Part shown: in pieces, positions 12,101 through 25,700 of the stretch
How the letters are laid out: every line of letters begins with the position of its first letter
Numbering within the stretch: the stretch's first letter is position 1
Origin: Notospermus geniculatus
Taxonomy: Eukaryota; Nemertea; Pilidiophora; Heteronemertea; Lineidae
Length of the DNA stretch: 64,000 bases
Direction: 5' to 3'
NCBI GenBank assembly: GCA_002633025.1
Contig: NMRB01000191.1
Location: 121,418-185,417, forward strand
Translations under genes and position numbers: made by a program
Notes under the pieces: model-generated
Seen by the model: only the letters and a program-made list of their open reading frames with translations
Told to the model about the DNA's origin: nothing
Database searches by the model: none

Positions 12101-15100
12101 CTTTTCTCCCGCCTCAGCTGCATTTCACTTCAAGACATTGCATGACGCTCTCTTGACCTCACTGAGGGCAATGACTGCAGTACCGAACATCCCACTCGAC
12201 TGCATAATGAATGAATAACATGATACGCTATCATGATTTTCACTGATATCATTGCAAACCCTTCACTTATCGTATCCGAATTCAATGAAAACATCAATAA
12301 ATTCCCCTTCAAATAACACGGATAGTAGATTTGTACAACGAAGAAGTCGGCGTAGCATTTTTTGGTCCCGAGCCAACATCTTAAGGAAACCAATCGAGCA
12401 TTACCAAGGCTATTTTTACTACACTGCGTAGCTCTGCAAAGTTTTTTTACGACAGTTTTGGCTCAGATTGATGCCTAATTATTTCCTCAGATTATAGGAT
12501 ATTGTCTCTTGATAAGAAATCTATCTTTTTTTCAAAAACGGCAAAGACTTGGGACACTGTACAAATAGAAGAATGGTTTCGAATTCTTTCAGCAGTAACA
12601 GTTTTCAGAAATATAACTTAAGTGAATGCTGCGATGCAACAAAATCCTACTAGGAAAGGACCCATTCATATTGAAAGATAAGTTCTTCATCGGAAACAAA
12701 GTGTTGTCTAACAGCCCACAAAGATCAGATTACATCTAATGATTGCTTGATACTCTAACAACGTGTAAACCTCTTCTGTCCGATATTAAGTCCTGGGGAC
12801 AAAACAATAAATCACATGATCATGGACACTTCGTTAGGTTATTGATTAATTAATTGAGAGGTTAATCATTAACTTGCTTAAGGACATTCTGGCAAATGAT
12901 CAACATCCCTCCTCTTAGAGGCAAGATGATTAAATGAATTTGTTACAAACATGAATCAGTCATAAAAATGTTTTGTTTATAAACTTCTTTATTGTTCAAG
13001 GTGTTTTGTCGAAAACTAGACACCCAGCAAAATTGAGAAATCCTGTTTTTTTCACATTTCACACATTTTGTTACACCAGTTTCTCACTTGCTGTCACTAA
13101 TTGCTTTTATAAAACGTTCATTAATGTACAGTAGTTTTCGCTTAATTTGATATCCATGTTTAATTCTTCACAGTAATAACAATCTGAACGTCAAGTTAGT
13201 TAAAACTGGTGTAGTCCAAGATTGAAAATTCGAATGACAAGAATTCATAGTTTTTACCCTGAGGGCTTCAGATATTTTAATCACAGAACTTCGACTGCAT
13301 AATTTCCCTTCCGACCTCTGCAAAGTGATGCTGAAGAGGATGCGGAGACATCAAATTCTCGATTATGACATTATGCAGTACAAAACATCTTGCTGCCATA
13401 AACCACCAATGTCTTTACCCTTGGGGGTGAAGAAATTTTAATTAGAAAGCATTCATTCAGTGACCTGTCATAAGTGAAGTGGAATGCTCTCAGAAGCAAT
13501 CGCCCAGGGCACGATCAATTGTAGGATAATTGCATCTCTATTATACTCCCTGTTACGAGAAATCAGCATCGTTAAATTGCGACCACCGGGATAATCATCA
13601 ATTAGAAGGTCTGCTTTCTTTATGTTAAAGGTGCATTCGTTGTGCAAGATTGCTTTTGCAAGGACATTGGCAGTTCTCATGCCAACCATGCATTCATTGC
13701 ATACACCATTGCAGTGTAGCCTCTGTTCTTCTTGGCTTTGATAGAAAAGGAACTCCACAGCCTTGACTTTAGATCCTGGACTTGCAGCATTGAACGGTCG
13801 ATGCAATGCACCAGTAGCTGGACACCCATATCCAGGGACGGACTGCTGCAACTGCTGTTAACCAGGAGTCAACTACCACTTGTACATAACCATAAGGTAC
13901 AGCAGCACTGGCCAGAATCACACGCCCGAGTTAGCACAGTTTCATTCATCAGATTTTTTAGATCGATAGATTGGCAGGGGTGGCATGCTCTGAGAATGAA
14001 GTGGGTCGTGATTGATCAAAATCTTGCGCGTCATATACGAAAATGAGGCGTTGTCATGGGATGACATCCATGAAAGTACCCAAGGAAGAGCAAGGATATC
14101 TCAGTAAGTTGATTCAGGGCCTTGGGGCCTATGCATTCATGTGCCTATGGGAGATGAATGGCATGGCCTGTGCCTATGGGGCATGAATTGGGGCCAATAT
14201 GTACATTAATGTACACAATGGGCCCCAATTTAGTGTATTCATTGGTTACACCTTGCACTTTTCCAATAATAAATCTTCAAGGAATTGAACAACCTATACC
14301 CGAGCATGAATTGCTCAGAAGATACATTTCAAGATTGCTTACGCCACAATCTATTCCATCATTTGTATGAATAGTTTTTGTATCGATCAACTCATTCATT
14401 AGAGAAAAGATATCAACGAAGAAAAGAACTGAATGACGAAAAATAACTTTACACCATCAAGTTCACGGGAGGGCAAACACAGATAAAAATGTAGAGTATT
14501 GGATAGCTTCATTAGCTTAATGGTTCAGGGGTGTGTTTTATATGCAGCTAGACAAACTACCACAAACTAATGATGTAACATTTCTCCCCAATTAAGATGT
14601 AGCCTTGGTTCTTTCCTTGCAAAGTTGATCACATCATCAAATTGCATATCCTCTCGCACACCCAGAGCAACTGATCGTTAAATTCCAGATGTTCCTTGGC
14701 AATATATTGACAATTCTGTTCACCCAATTTCATTATATCTGTACCCTGCACCAAAAAATCTAACACAGTTGAAAAAAACTCACTGTCACAGCAGACAGGA
14801 GTATCGGAATCCTGGTGGGCTCAATTTTAGCATCTATACATCTCTTCCAAAGACACTCCCTGAATACATATCAAACCTCACAGTATCACCTTGAGTTGAC
14901 AATATTTGGTTGGAAAGTTATTAGAATCTTGAATGCTGTTCTCAAGGTAAAGCACCTATTGATGGCACTATGATTCCACTGTTCAAACTTCAGCTGTCTT
15001 CAAGGACACTGTCTGTTTAAACTGGACTTCACGACACTCAAGCGATGACTCAGTGAGAACCCTTTTACTTTGGTCAGATGAGGGATTCAGAGAAGAAGTC

Positions 15101-18100
15101 ATGAGGGAGATGGACCCAATAATATATCTGTTTGAAATGGATGTCCAGACACATTGGTATATGCTTGATTAGGTGACATCCTGAAGGAAACAAGAACTTG
15201 GTGAAGCTAAGAGGGGCCCAAAGAAGAAACAAAGGGTGGACCGATAATGTACCATTTGGTTCAGAAGTTGGGTAAATGCCCCACAAGAAGAGAAACCAAC
15301 ACATGCCATCAATTTGAAGCTTTCCGTACCTGAATAACTTATTCGTGTACATCATCACTTATGTGACCTTAATTTGAATGGTGAATTCAACTTGGAATTA
15401 AATCAACTAGGTCCATTTGGTAAAATATAGGCTGAGAAACTTAGTAATAATCTTTTCACAGGTCATTTCAAAAATGCCTTATTGTCAAATTCACCATAAT
15501 GATTATTGGAGTCCAAAATATGAAGGTGTGAGCTGCACTTCACTAATCACCAATAGCTAGCATCAACTGTTGAAATGGGCTTTGAATTTACAGTGGCTTA
15601 TTGCTATTATGAAAGTATAATATCCAGTTGACATTAGTGGCAACCACCCTTTAAACCATGCATTCCCTGAATGACCAAAGACGTGCACAAAAACATTTAC
15701 AAGCATTTAAGTTTGTAATTATTAGATTTGCTGATGCCACCCCATGACAGGCTAAACTACAGACCTACATCAGTATGCTAAGTCCTCGATTATGGTCAAG
15801 GACTTCAATCACAGTGATTGCAAGTGTTCAGCTCTGATACTGAAGGATGTGCAGATATCTCTATCAGCAATATTTCAAAACTGTGACCTGATTTAATCAG
15901 CATTTCTTGCTTATGAATCTGTCCATCAAATCAAGATGAATTCGAGATGATGATGCATGTTGCCTTGACATTGCACGTATTCGATGCTGACAGATTCCTC
16001 AAAGTCAAATCTATAGCATCTGAAGATGTTCATACTCGGAGACCTATCTTGTCTGAAAATTCTTGAATGACAAGATGGGCTGTGTCGAATTGAAAGGATT
16101 CTTTGCAACTAGGAAACATTTGGGTAACAAATTTCTGTGCTGCCTGTTATTGAATTTTCCTTGTGCCTGAGGACTCCTCTCTGAATCAGAATCAATTGAA
16201 GCTGAGTTGATATTAACTGGTATTCTGAGTTCATCACAATTGTTTTCATAGCTCAGTCATTTTGGTATCAATGGTGAAGACATGTACTTCATTTCTCCAA
16301 TCTTTGGGGAATGTTTGCTGAGATACCTTGGTCAACTTCACGTAAAACGGCCAAAAACATGTCCACTTGCCCAGGTTGCTTCACAATGTGAAATAGTTTC
16401 TTGTCCATCTTAACATCTGGTCATCTAGATCAAGTACAACTCCACCGGTTTCGATCTTTCCATTCTTCACAAGTGTCCACTTCTAGTCAATTAATATTTC
16501 AGTTGACATGTTGGAGTGGACTCCATATCAAGCCGTTTGTACCCAGACTACTCCTAGTCCACTTAAACCTAGCGTATTGTAACTTGATGCGATGTTCAGG
16601 CTGCTTGGGATGAAGGATCATCGGCAGAATTTTGAGAATTATTGGTTTTCTCTTAGAACTATAGTTTATTAAATACCACTCATGGTCAGTTAGGACGAGG
16701 AAAATATTTGGACATTTTGTTTCTTCTTTTGTTTACAACCGCTAAAGTTACGTACCATGGTAACTGAAAACGGTGCCAATTTTTATCACAGGTCCAGCGA
16801 GCAACAGATAAATATCCACATCACTTCAATGTCCTACTTACAATGAAGTATCCTTCAACAAAGGGATTTTTCATCTTCATGTGACAGAATGTGACCATAT
16901 AGTTTTGTTGCAATGGCGAACAGCTGATGGATGGGAGTTGACCGAACTTTGGGTTTAACCCTTTCAGCACTGACAACTGTGGTTTATCTCATCATCAACA
17001 TCTCAAAATATCAAATTGATCAGCGACTTTCACGTAACAAACTTTGCTGACCAGAACATTCATTTGATATCCTCAGTGAGTCTTTCTGACAGAGTAATGT
17101 ACCGTCTTCTAACAAAATGACGTCATGTATTATTGAATGATACAAATGGTAGATGATAGTTTACTCTCCAACATAGGCAAAGATTACCCGTCCTAGTTAG
17201 AATGACACCATTGCATTGGCCACATTTGGAGAAGCACTTGGACTATGCATAGTTATTGATTCGCATCAATAATGATGTATCGATTCTGGGTAACTTTTCA
17301 CGTTAGGGACATTTGGGTCAGCGTCTTCTAATTCTTTACAAAATGACAGAGAAATGTCATTGAAGAATGAGAAATGAGATTTTGTGGCATTCATGGTGCC
17401 GTGTTTCTTGCTGAATTATGCTTTTTGTTCACTGCGCAGTTCGTTCAAACACCACTGGGTAACTGGAGCTGTTGGGCTGATGGTGAAAACAATGGGGGCC
17501 ATCACCTTACAAGTTCTGACTATTACAGTCAGACCTTCTGTTTGAAATAAGGAGGCTGACTTTTCCCCCAGGTATCTTTTCCATCCTGCAGCATCACATT
17601 GGTGAAGTCTGACAATTTTCTGACTTATCAGCAACAATCTATTCGACAACCAAATTCTGACAACAAAATATTCTAAATAATGCCAGAAGATTTCTTGACA
17701 CCATCACAAGGGGTCCTTTCTCTGATTAGATGATTCAAATTTGGCCTGTAAACAGCCATGTTGATGCGCATTATGAAGGTCAAAATGGCTCCAGTTGATA
17801 TTGTCTCTGTATGCACAGTAAACAACACTGTCCTGTTTGCCCGATTTTCACCATATATAGAAAAATAATACAAACATCAGAAAAAAAATCCATGTTTTTT
17901 TACGGAGTTATGTGTTGACAACCATCCATAGCAGAAGGGTTCACTTTCAAATGCTAGTGATTGGCAGTTGATTAATGAGTAAATAGGCTGCTTATGTTCT
18001 AGGCCTGAATAAAAAGCAATTTGGCACCGCTGACGAACAACGTATGTACATATGCGTGCGGGACATGTGTATGGCGTATGCACAAGTACAATAATTGCCG

Positions 18101-20567
18101 AATTAGAGTCGATTATTGCAAATAACTTGATAACAAATTGTGCTAAAACAATAGAATATTCAATGTACAATGCCAGGAAGCATAGACATCAATGCCAGGC
18201 ATTAACCCTCACTAAAAATAGTCACTTAATCATCCTCATTGTTTCAGTTCCCAGAAATGATATATTCAATCTGTTTCTCTTTTTTTAACTTTTTTACCAC
18301 ATGATGGTTATTCGCTGTCATTGTATTTCTTCTTTTGCCATCCACTGATAGAAAATAGGATGACGTGATTTGCCAAGGACTAAAAGAGGCAGGTATCCCT
18401 TATATCTACTGCACTAGGCCCATTGCCAACATAGTGCTACAACAGCAACAAATACATATCATATGTACAAGCATAGCTTTCAACATACTAACGTCATATT
18501 TGACAAGAAATCATGACGTGAACTTGTTTTTTCTACATTTCAGTAGTACCAGAACTAACTATTATTGCTTTGTGTATGTTACCAGTGAATACTGGTACCT
18601 GGGGATGCAGGTTGAGTCAGGATTTTTGCAAAAGTTATAATCTTGGTATTTTATGACTTGCAAGTGCCGAAGGGACTCTCCTGCTGCTTATGGGAAGTGT
18701 CAACAGCAACACTCTCAGCTTGCACAACGCACTCCATGAGAAGACAATATCATTATGTCTAAAATACAAAGATTGTCTCAAATTGTACTCCATTGTTTGC
18801 GCCATCACAAGGTAAATAGTAGTACTACATGTACAGCAAACTTTCACAAATGACAAAACTAGAATTAGAAAAATTAGGCCACTAATTATTACAATATCAT
18901 GACAGGATGATTGCCATGCTTTGGTGCTGTTTGTCACATCCCACACGCCAGGGGTCACAAACATGAAATTACACCAGAATGACATGAATACAGAAAGTAA
19001 AGTTCAGGACAGATTGATTTTAAACTCAGTAAAACAGGTACTTTCATGATTTTATTTTCAAATACCCCTACTTTATATGTATAAGTGTCACAGAGCACAG
19101 ATATACATAATTACGAGAGTTGCTTGGTTTTTCGCAACCTGTCTATGTTCCGGTATAGTTGATTTAAAGCCTGGCCTTACAAAATGGTGGCAGCACATGC
19201 TGCAAGTAGCAGGTGATGATGGCTCTGATATCAGACGTCATTAAAATTTCAGAACCCATTAAGTCATAATCCACAGTAATCGCCTGAAAGAAAGGTTGGG
19301 CATGAAATATACACCATCTATACCATGTGCAGGGGGAAATGCAAAAAATCTCGAAATAAAAAAGTGCAAAATATCTGTACGGGTATGAAGTTAGGAATCT
19401 TCTCAATGAAATGAAGCTAAAAAAGAACATTTCATATGGATCCGCAGAGATGCTGACAATGAAAATATAGTCCATCTTCTCCATTTTGTCTGGTTCTTTC
19501 AATGCTCTATGGTGAGGGAAGGGGCATCTAACACTCAAATACCAGAATATCAGTCCCTAACCTTGGTCTTTTGAAATCAATATACTTGCCCATCCAAGAT
19601 TGTCTTCCTCTGGTTATCCTTGGTGCTGCAAAATCTTCTTCTCTGCTTAACCTTACCTTAACTCTGGCATAATGTATTCACCATTGAGAAATAAATCATT
19701 ACCAACATAAATTTACTTTGTTCAAAGAAAAAGTATGGGCAAACTATGCTTGGCTATTCCTTATGTTTTAGATGTTGTCTAGATCAGCAAATTATTGCTT
19801 TTCTTCCGTTCCACCCACTGATAGGAATGCTTCACCATTTCAAGGCCAGTTTTGGGAATCCTGAAAACGGTTTAAACATCAACATTCCTTCTGCTAGGGG
19901 AGGTGTTGTGAACAATTCCAATTCCATATGAATACTGATGTTATTGAAATGTATTTATTTCTCAATTGTTTTCTGAAATATAAAGGACAGTGGAAAACAC
20001 AAACACCAAGTTAAAGAAGAATAAGTTTCTTGTCAAAATCAAAATAGAGCAAAAAAATAGGAAAACTGCACCACTACAGAAATCCACCTCATTTCCAATT
20101 GATCTGAAACATTTGGTTGGTCTAACTCTCAGAAAATGTTCAAAAACTCCTTTCCATTAATGTTCTTATAATTCACTCTAATTTGGTATTAAGTTTGGCT
20201 TTAAAAACTAAAAGAGTTTTGCATAATCTTGGAGATGAGGTTGGATTTAAACATGAATAGGACACCATCACCGGAGCAGGCAGGAAACTACCATCTCTAA
20301 AGATACTGAAAGAAAGAAGAACGTTCCACTTGCTGATAATCATTTTATAATGAAAGGGAAGTTGAAAAGGTTCTTTATTCTGTAGTTGTGATCATCTTTC
20401 CCAATCAAAATATATTAGAACACAACTTCCTCACACAACCTTACATAGCATCATTAAGTTACGATTTTACCATCTTCAATGCAATTCTTGTCTATGGTCT
20501 TTCAAATCCTCTACCCCAAGTCCAATAATTCAAAGTAGCGTGTAAATTCAAGTATCTTTTTTACCAG
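6161..20567. other. Long stretch without a supportable gene
   Basis: AT-rich single-copy sequence with TAGGCCTA and TACATGTA words scattered through it. Frames of up to 127 codons exist (for example minus strand 13468-13851), but none begins with a usable ATG and shows a known domain. A small dyad sits at 14186-14230 (AATTGGGGCC with GGCCCCAATT). Four TCAAGG words cluster at 7357-7465. I see no SINE head or strong tandem array. Confidence 0.45.
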
Positions 20568-20696
20568 GATTTCAATTGAAGAAGAGCCACCATGGCTCCT
20601 GTATTTCGAATGCATAACCGCATTTTACTTTTTACGGCGAAATCTCAAGAAGAGAATAGACCCAGAACTTCTGCATTCATTTGTATTTGCTTTAAG
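20568..20696 (+). CDS. Candidate internal coding exon
   Basis: The stretch is bounded by a convincing 3' splice site (ATCTTTTTTACCAG before 20568) and a consensus donor (AAG then GTAAGC at 20697). One frame is open throughout: 1 base, 42 codons, 2 bases. It reads like protein, with EEEPPWLLYFECITAFYFLR followed by a basic stretch and then DPELLHSFVF. I do not recognise it. A second frame starts at an ATG in near-ideal context (GCCACCATGG at 20588-20597) and is open for 35 codons to the same donor, so the segment could instead be a first coding exon. The two readings cannot both be the main product. The splice sites are the strongest evidence; a chance open frame of this size is not rare. Confidence 0.28.
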
Positions 20697-20968
20697 GTAA
20701 GCCTTTTCTCAATTCTTTTTTCTATCCTGCAAAAGCTGCTGCACTAAAGAGAAGACAAAAAAGATATTAATAAGCGACTGCACAGCGCTTGTTTTCGCAG
20801 GCACGCCGCGCTTGAGCTGGATTGATACATTGTGAAATGTGTTTTATTTAGAAGAATGTAAGCATTTAGCGTAACATCCTTGAAATTTTATGACTCAAAG
20901 GTGTTTGTATATTGTGGGTTATGACGAAGGGAAATTCAGTGCTTTTACTCTTTACTCTTCTGTTTCAG

Positions 20969-21160
20969 TGGGTTGGAGCCTCAACACACTAGTCCTGATC
21001 GTGATTTTTGGATGGACCCACTGTAGAGAGGCAAGGCAGTGGAAAATAACCAAGGATTTACAGCCGAATGTAGCCTGAAATGCACAAGTGTGTGGAGGCC
21101 TTCCAGGTCCAGACAGATGCACTCCTATCCATCACTGACGCCATTCTATGTCAAGAAAAG
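20969..21160 (+). CDS. Candidate next exon, possibly terminal coding
   Basis: A strong acceptor (TTTACTCTTCTGTTTCAG before 20969) lies 272 bases after the donor at 20697, and a donor-like AAG-GTAAAT follows at 21161. Joined to the first frame of the preceding exon, the reading continues SGLEPQHTSPDRDFWMDPL and stops at TAG 21024-21026, which would make this the end of a protein. Joined to the ATG frame it stops after seven codons. A different frame near the 3' end of the segment (from ATG 21080) is open to the donor. No reading runs through the whole exon, which lowers confidence that it is coding beyond its start. Confidence 0.18.
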
Positions 21161-21220
21161 GTAAATTTCTTCAGTGATGCTCAATGCATGCACGCAGGCA
21201 TCCATTTTGACAGTTCATCT

Positions 21221-21258
21221 AAGATGGCGGAAACTCGTCGCTGCTGTTTGATTGGCTC
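21221..21258. promoter_or_regulatory. YY1-like and CCAAT-like pair
   Basis: AAGATGGCGG at 21221-21230 matches the YY1 initiator-type motif and is followed at 21250-21257 by GATTGGCT, which is AGCCAATC (an NF-Y box) on the minus strand. Together they resemble the core of a TATA-less promoter. No first exon can be assigned on either strand, and such short motifs occur by chance. Confidence 0.25.
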
Positions 21259-22469
21259 TTGTTATTAGTTTGTACAATCATTGATTTGTGGTTGCCAATT
21301 TCGTTAGGGGTTGTCTTTGTTAGCGCATCTTAGGGTAGGCGTTGATTAGATTTGTGCCGATTGCAGTGTGCATGGGTTACACAAATAACGTGGACGGTGT
21401 TCGGGAGATTACAGTGCTACAACACCATGGTTAGGTTGTTCACATCGAAAATGACTTCATTACAAGAACGTTAATGCAGTTTGTAGGAATATTTTAATGG
21501 CTGTGACAAAACATTAGATGATACAATGTACTCGTATGTAAACAAATCAAAACTGATTATCTGTTATTTTCATCAAATGATCTGTGTTCATTTCAAAATA
21601 TTCTAAACTTGATCAAATGAAATTAAAAGTTCTGTACAAATTCCATAAACATACAAAATATCATATTTTTCTTCTTGAACATAATTTAGTTTTTTCCAAA
21701 CAGAATGCATCTGCTGCAAACAGTAAGCAGGTCAAATGCACCAGGATACTTCTTGCTGTATCTACTGATGTACACAGACAAAGTTCACGCATGACTGAGC
21801 ACATAACTGAAGGTACAGACAAGACTGTTTTCTGTTGCATTCTATGCGTACTACGCTGGATGTGAACAACCAAACTGAAATATTTTATGTCAAAAACGTG
21901 ATAGTGCAAGTGAAGTGTAGAAAATGAAAAAGGCGCAAAACACAACACCTCAACAACAATAGTGCTAGATAAAGTGATGAACGTGTGCAAAAATGACGAC
22001 AGCTAAAACATTATACTAGCGCGAGCAAAAAGTGAAGCGGCGCTGCAGCGCATAGTGCGGCAGTGCGTGAAACTTAACAGTGACAACACACAGTGCCGAC
22101 CAAAACTTACATACCTGGCTGAAGCGACATGAGGCATTACACCTCAGATCATGAAGACCTGTTACGTCATTCTGAAACGGATACGTAAATAATGGGTTAA
22201 TTAGAATTCAAGACGCGCGATGCAAATTTTTCAAACACTATGGTAATTCACAGCAGGAAGTGAAGAGAAAGTACATTTAGCTGTAAAATATTTGAAATTG
22301 AAGGAGAGTAATTGGCTGCCTAAAGCCCGATCCAACTGTCAAATATTTGATCAAATTTTTTGAATGTGCTGAATAAGGCCAGATATATCCACATAACTAA
22401 CTTGTGAATTACCGTAAGTCTTGAAAGCTATCTCAAAGGTTATAAGATAAATACAGAAAATGCATGTTC
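21259..22469. other. No gene established
   Basis: Mostly single-copy. From about 21900 to 22090 the plus strand is rich in AGTG words and has more CpG than its surroundings (GCGGCGCTGCAGCGC near 22039). A minus-strand donor consensus (CAG then GTATGTAAG) lies at 22115 and is preceded by a plausible acceptor at 22172, giving a 57-base open segment; alone it is weak. Confidence 0.4.
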
Positions 22470-22700
22470 ACACTATAGAATCCTTATGGGATCGAAGCTT
22501 TGTTGCAAAATATGCAAGATTCTACAAAAGAAAAAGAATTTCATTAGTAAAGCTCAATTCTTCATTCTCAATGTCATAGAAATATATTGACACTATAGAA
22601 TCCTAAATGGACGCTTCGTTGCAAAATTATAAGGTGGCCCCTGCAAAAGAGAAAGAGCTTCATCAACGAAGGCCAATTCGTGTATTAAAATGTCATGGAA
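22470..22700. repeat. Diverged tandem dimer, period about 120
   Basis: CACTATAGAATCCT occurs at 22471 and again at 22591. Each is followed by CTTCGTTGCAAAAT-like sequence, then AAAAGA(G/A)AAAGA, a CAATTC word, and an ATGTCAT(A/G)GAA word. The two units differ at many positions. Confidence 0.7.
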
Positions 22701-25700
22701 TAAGGAGGGAGTATGTATAATCAGTTCCAGAATGGCATGAAGTGATCAAAGGTTATGATTGACTGACTATCCCTGGATGATTACTAAATGAAAGATACGA
22801 TTAATAGCCTAAAATTAAGCTGGCATGCTCAATCCCTGAACCTTTACCATTCGCTACCGTGAAGGATATTGAGGGATATTGAAACAGTAAATCATTTGCC
22901 GGGGACATTTTATGAATGAAGAAGGAAATAAAGGGCATGTTCTTAGTACATTTGATATTGATTTCTTCTGAGGAGGAGTACTGGCCAAATATCTGCCAAA
23001 AAAGAAATGCAAAAGGCCAAACGTTTCTCTGTGCTGTAACACTGCTTTATCATCCTCAGAACTCATTTTGTGAGTAAAAAGCTGGACTGCGATTTCATGG
23101 AAGGAAGCGTTTCTGGGCACGGTACAATTTAGCGAATACATACTAAAGAGGGATTCCATGAGTTGATTGAGACCCTCATGTTTAACACTGCCGAAGCGCT
23201 TCCTCTTCATACATCACTCCGACAGCAACCTGATCAGCTCATCTCAGAACTAATTAGAAGGTCGAACATCAAACGTGAGTAAAGATGGTAAATTAATCAC
23301 CACATAACAGTTAAACTGTCATGGATCAAAACTTCAATTCTGATAGTAAACTCCCCAAAGGCTGACCTGATGTAAAATGTTCTTGAAGAATGAATGAGCA
23401 GTCCCTGTACTTTGTTCACACACAAACTGACAGCTTTTTGGTGCGGGTGGACACTTTGGTACTGTAGTTCATTTGAAACTCAACATATGGAATTTGCAGC
23501 TTTCTGAAGGGTGCGCTGTGCCATCAGCTATTCAACTGAAGCTGAAGTCCAAATGCCAATGAGCTGACGGTAGAACAGGCTCTAAGATGAAGTCCAATGC
23601 ATCATTTTCTCTGGTATAGAAAATGCTCTTTTCCAACTCTGGGGAGATTGACAATGCTGTAAGGTTGGCATAACACTCTCATCCTTTTACTGAACATCGA
23701 AGAATTCTCTGCACACGCTGTGACACAAACCGGTCATTTCGTGATGCCGTTGCGAGTGATAACATCATTAACACCAAGAAATGTGGACAAGACGTTCTTA
23801 ACTCGGCGTAATTGCTTAATTTTCTGTGACCAATTGAACTGCATTCTATTTGCAAAGCAGTGGTGATTTAGTCGTTAACGGTTTATCGAATTATTAACAG
23901 CAGGGTGTTATTTTCTGTGATGAGAAGCAGAAGTTCATATGCCGAAGTGCTGCTCTCTACTGTGTCCACAAAAAAAAATCCATTGGAAATGACCCTTTCC
24001 ATCAGCAGCCATGGTCATCCAATGCCTCTGGCTTTGGTCTTCAGAGAAGCCTTGGGGGAAGGGCTGAGTCAATTAGCTCCAGCCCTTCCCATTTTTTAGC
24101 CAGAGAATGTGCCTTACCTGACTCACTTCACATTAATGAAATGTAAAACCTTGCTGCGGGTACAGCGCTGATGGACCAAGGTCAAGGTTTTTGCCGAAGG
24201 GATGATCTTCTTAAAGGGGTCCGAAGGCTACAGCTGCCGCAAGGGAAATCCTTCTCATTTTTCAGAATGAAATCCTGCAGTATTTCTGTGGAAGTATTGG
24301 TAGTCATTGATTTGTTCTACAAAGAACTGTCCATGTTCCAACAGGAAATGACTCTAATATTTGCTAATAGTTCTCATGAACTCTTCATTCTGTCTAGGTG
24401 AAGTCAAATAGATAAGTCCAATTCAATGATTCATGGTGCCATTGATACAAGACCACCTTCGTAATTTCTCCTACTCCAGCACTGAAAAATGGGGTTGTCG
24501 ATTGCAGCCATTTTCTCACCTAATGGCGCAATAAGCCACTGATAAGCTTTACAACCCGCATACCAAGTTTACTATAGCACACCTTCAGCAAGTTCTATCT
24601 GTCTAATTTTCTAATTTCGTCAAGATGTACATGGCCCCCAATTGGTTCTAGAGTCAGAGTAGCATGTCAAGTCTCTCGGGTTAGTGCTCTTTAGATTTCA
24701 GAGCTTTAGAAGGCAGTTCTAACCGCATTTCTACGTATGTGCATGGTTTTTGCAAATGCCAATCTACAACAGTATAATCAGCTACCTGGCCAATTTAATG
24801 AGACACAGGTAGTGTAATCACAAGTTGAAGATGTCGGCCACATTTTCCCAGGAATCCATGATCCAACATTGAGCAGACGTGCATTGAAGTGAATCCCATA
24901 AGAAACAGTAAACAACAAAGTACACAAAAAATGCTCGAAAAAAAGATCATGGCACCAAATCTATACAGTTTCTTCTTGTCCAGGTCGCAGGGATAATGCT
25001 TCCTGGTGGATGGAGAGCCAAAATTACTACTTCGCAACAAGAAAAAGCAACGCGATTGACTCGTGTTTCAAACACTCAATAAAGTTTAAAGCAAAACAGG
25101 TGTGGTCTGAGGAACTTGACTCCAAGAAGCAGTATGGTGGGTCTTCGATAAATCTTTCAGTCATTCAGTAACTTTTATCACCTTTAATCTAATGAACTGC
25201 AACTTTAATTCATCTCACACAAGAGGTAATACATCAAAATTCAAGAAATCTGGCAGGAAGCTTGCATCACAACAGAAAAATATAAAGACTGAAAGGTATT
25301 CTCTCTTCTTCATCTACAACACCATCATCGTGATGAAGGAACAGACTAATTTTTGTCCTACACTGCACCCCTCATGAGCAAAATCTCACAATGCCATCTT
25401 TGGGACAATGAGGACACTACCTCATCGATTCCTCCATGGGAAATGTGTCCTGGCAATTACTGAAGGAGTGACTGATATAGTTCACATCAAATTTGTCTGT
25501 TTCACTAAATGGCTAGTCATTAATAGTAATATCTGGTCATGCAGTGTTCTCCAGAAACACAATCTATTGAACTTTGGTGTAATTTAGCCCATATATCATT
25601 GATTAGCGCACTCGATTACACAATCTCGAGCTGCAGAGGAGGGAGTGGATTTCAGTTTGGAGATTCTTCCACAGACTGTTGAAGACTTAAAGGGGTAAGA

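Noticed and set aside
13468-13851. 127-codon open frame on the minus strand
   Set aside because: It has no ATG at its start, an upstream in-frame stop, weak acceptor sequence and no recognisable domain; frames of this length are expected once or twice by chance in a window of this size.
16401-16680. Minus-strand reading with TDHEW- and QPEHRIKLQ-like words, considered as retroelement remains
   Set aside because: The reading is short, interrupted, and lacks any catalytic motif of reverse transcriptase, RNase H or integrase.
22854-23210. 118-codon minus-strand frame starting with ATG
   Set aside because: The composition is fairly protein-like, but there is no domain, no matching exon and no promoter; chance is sufficient.
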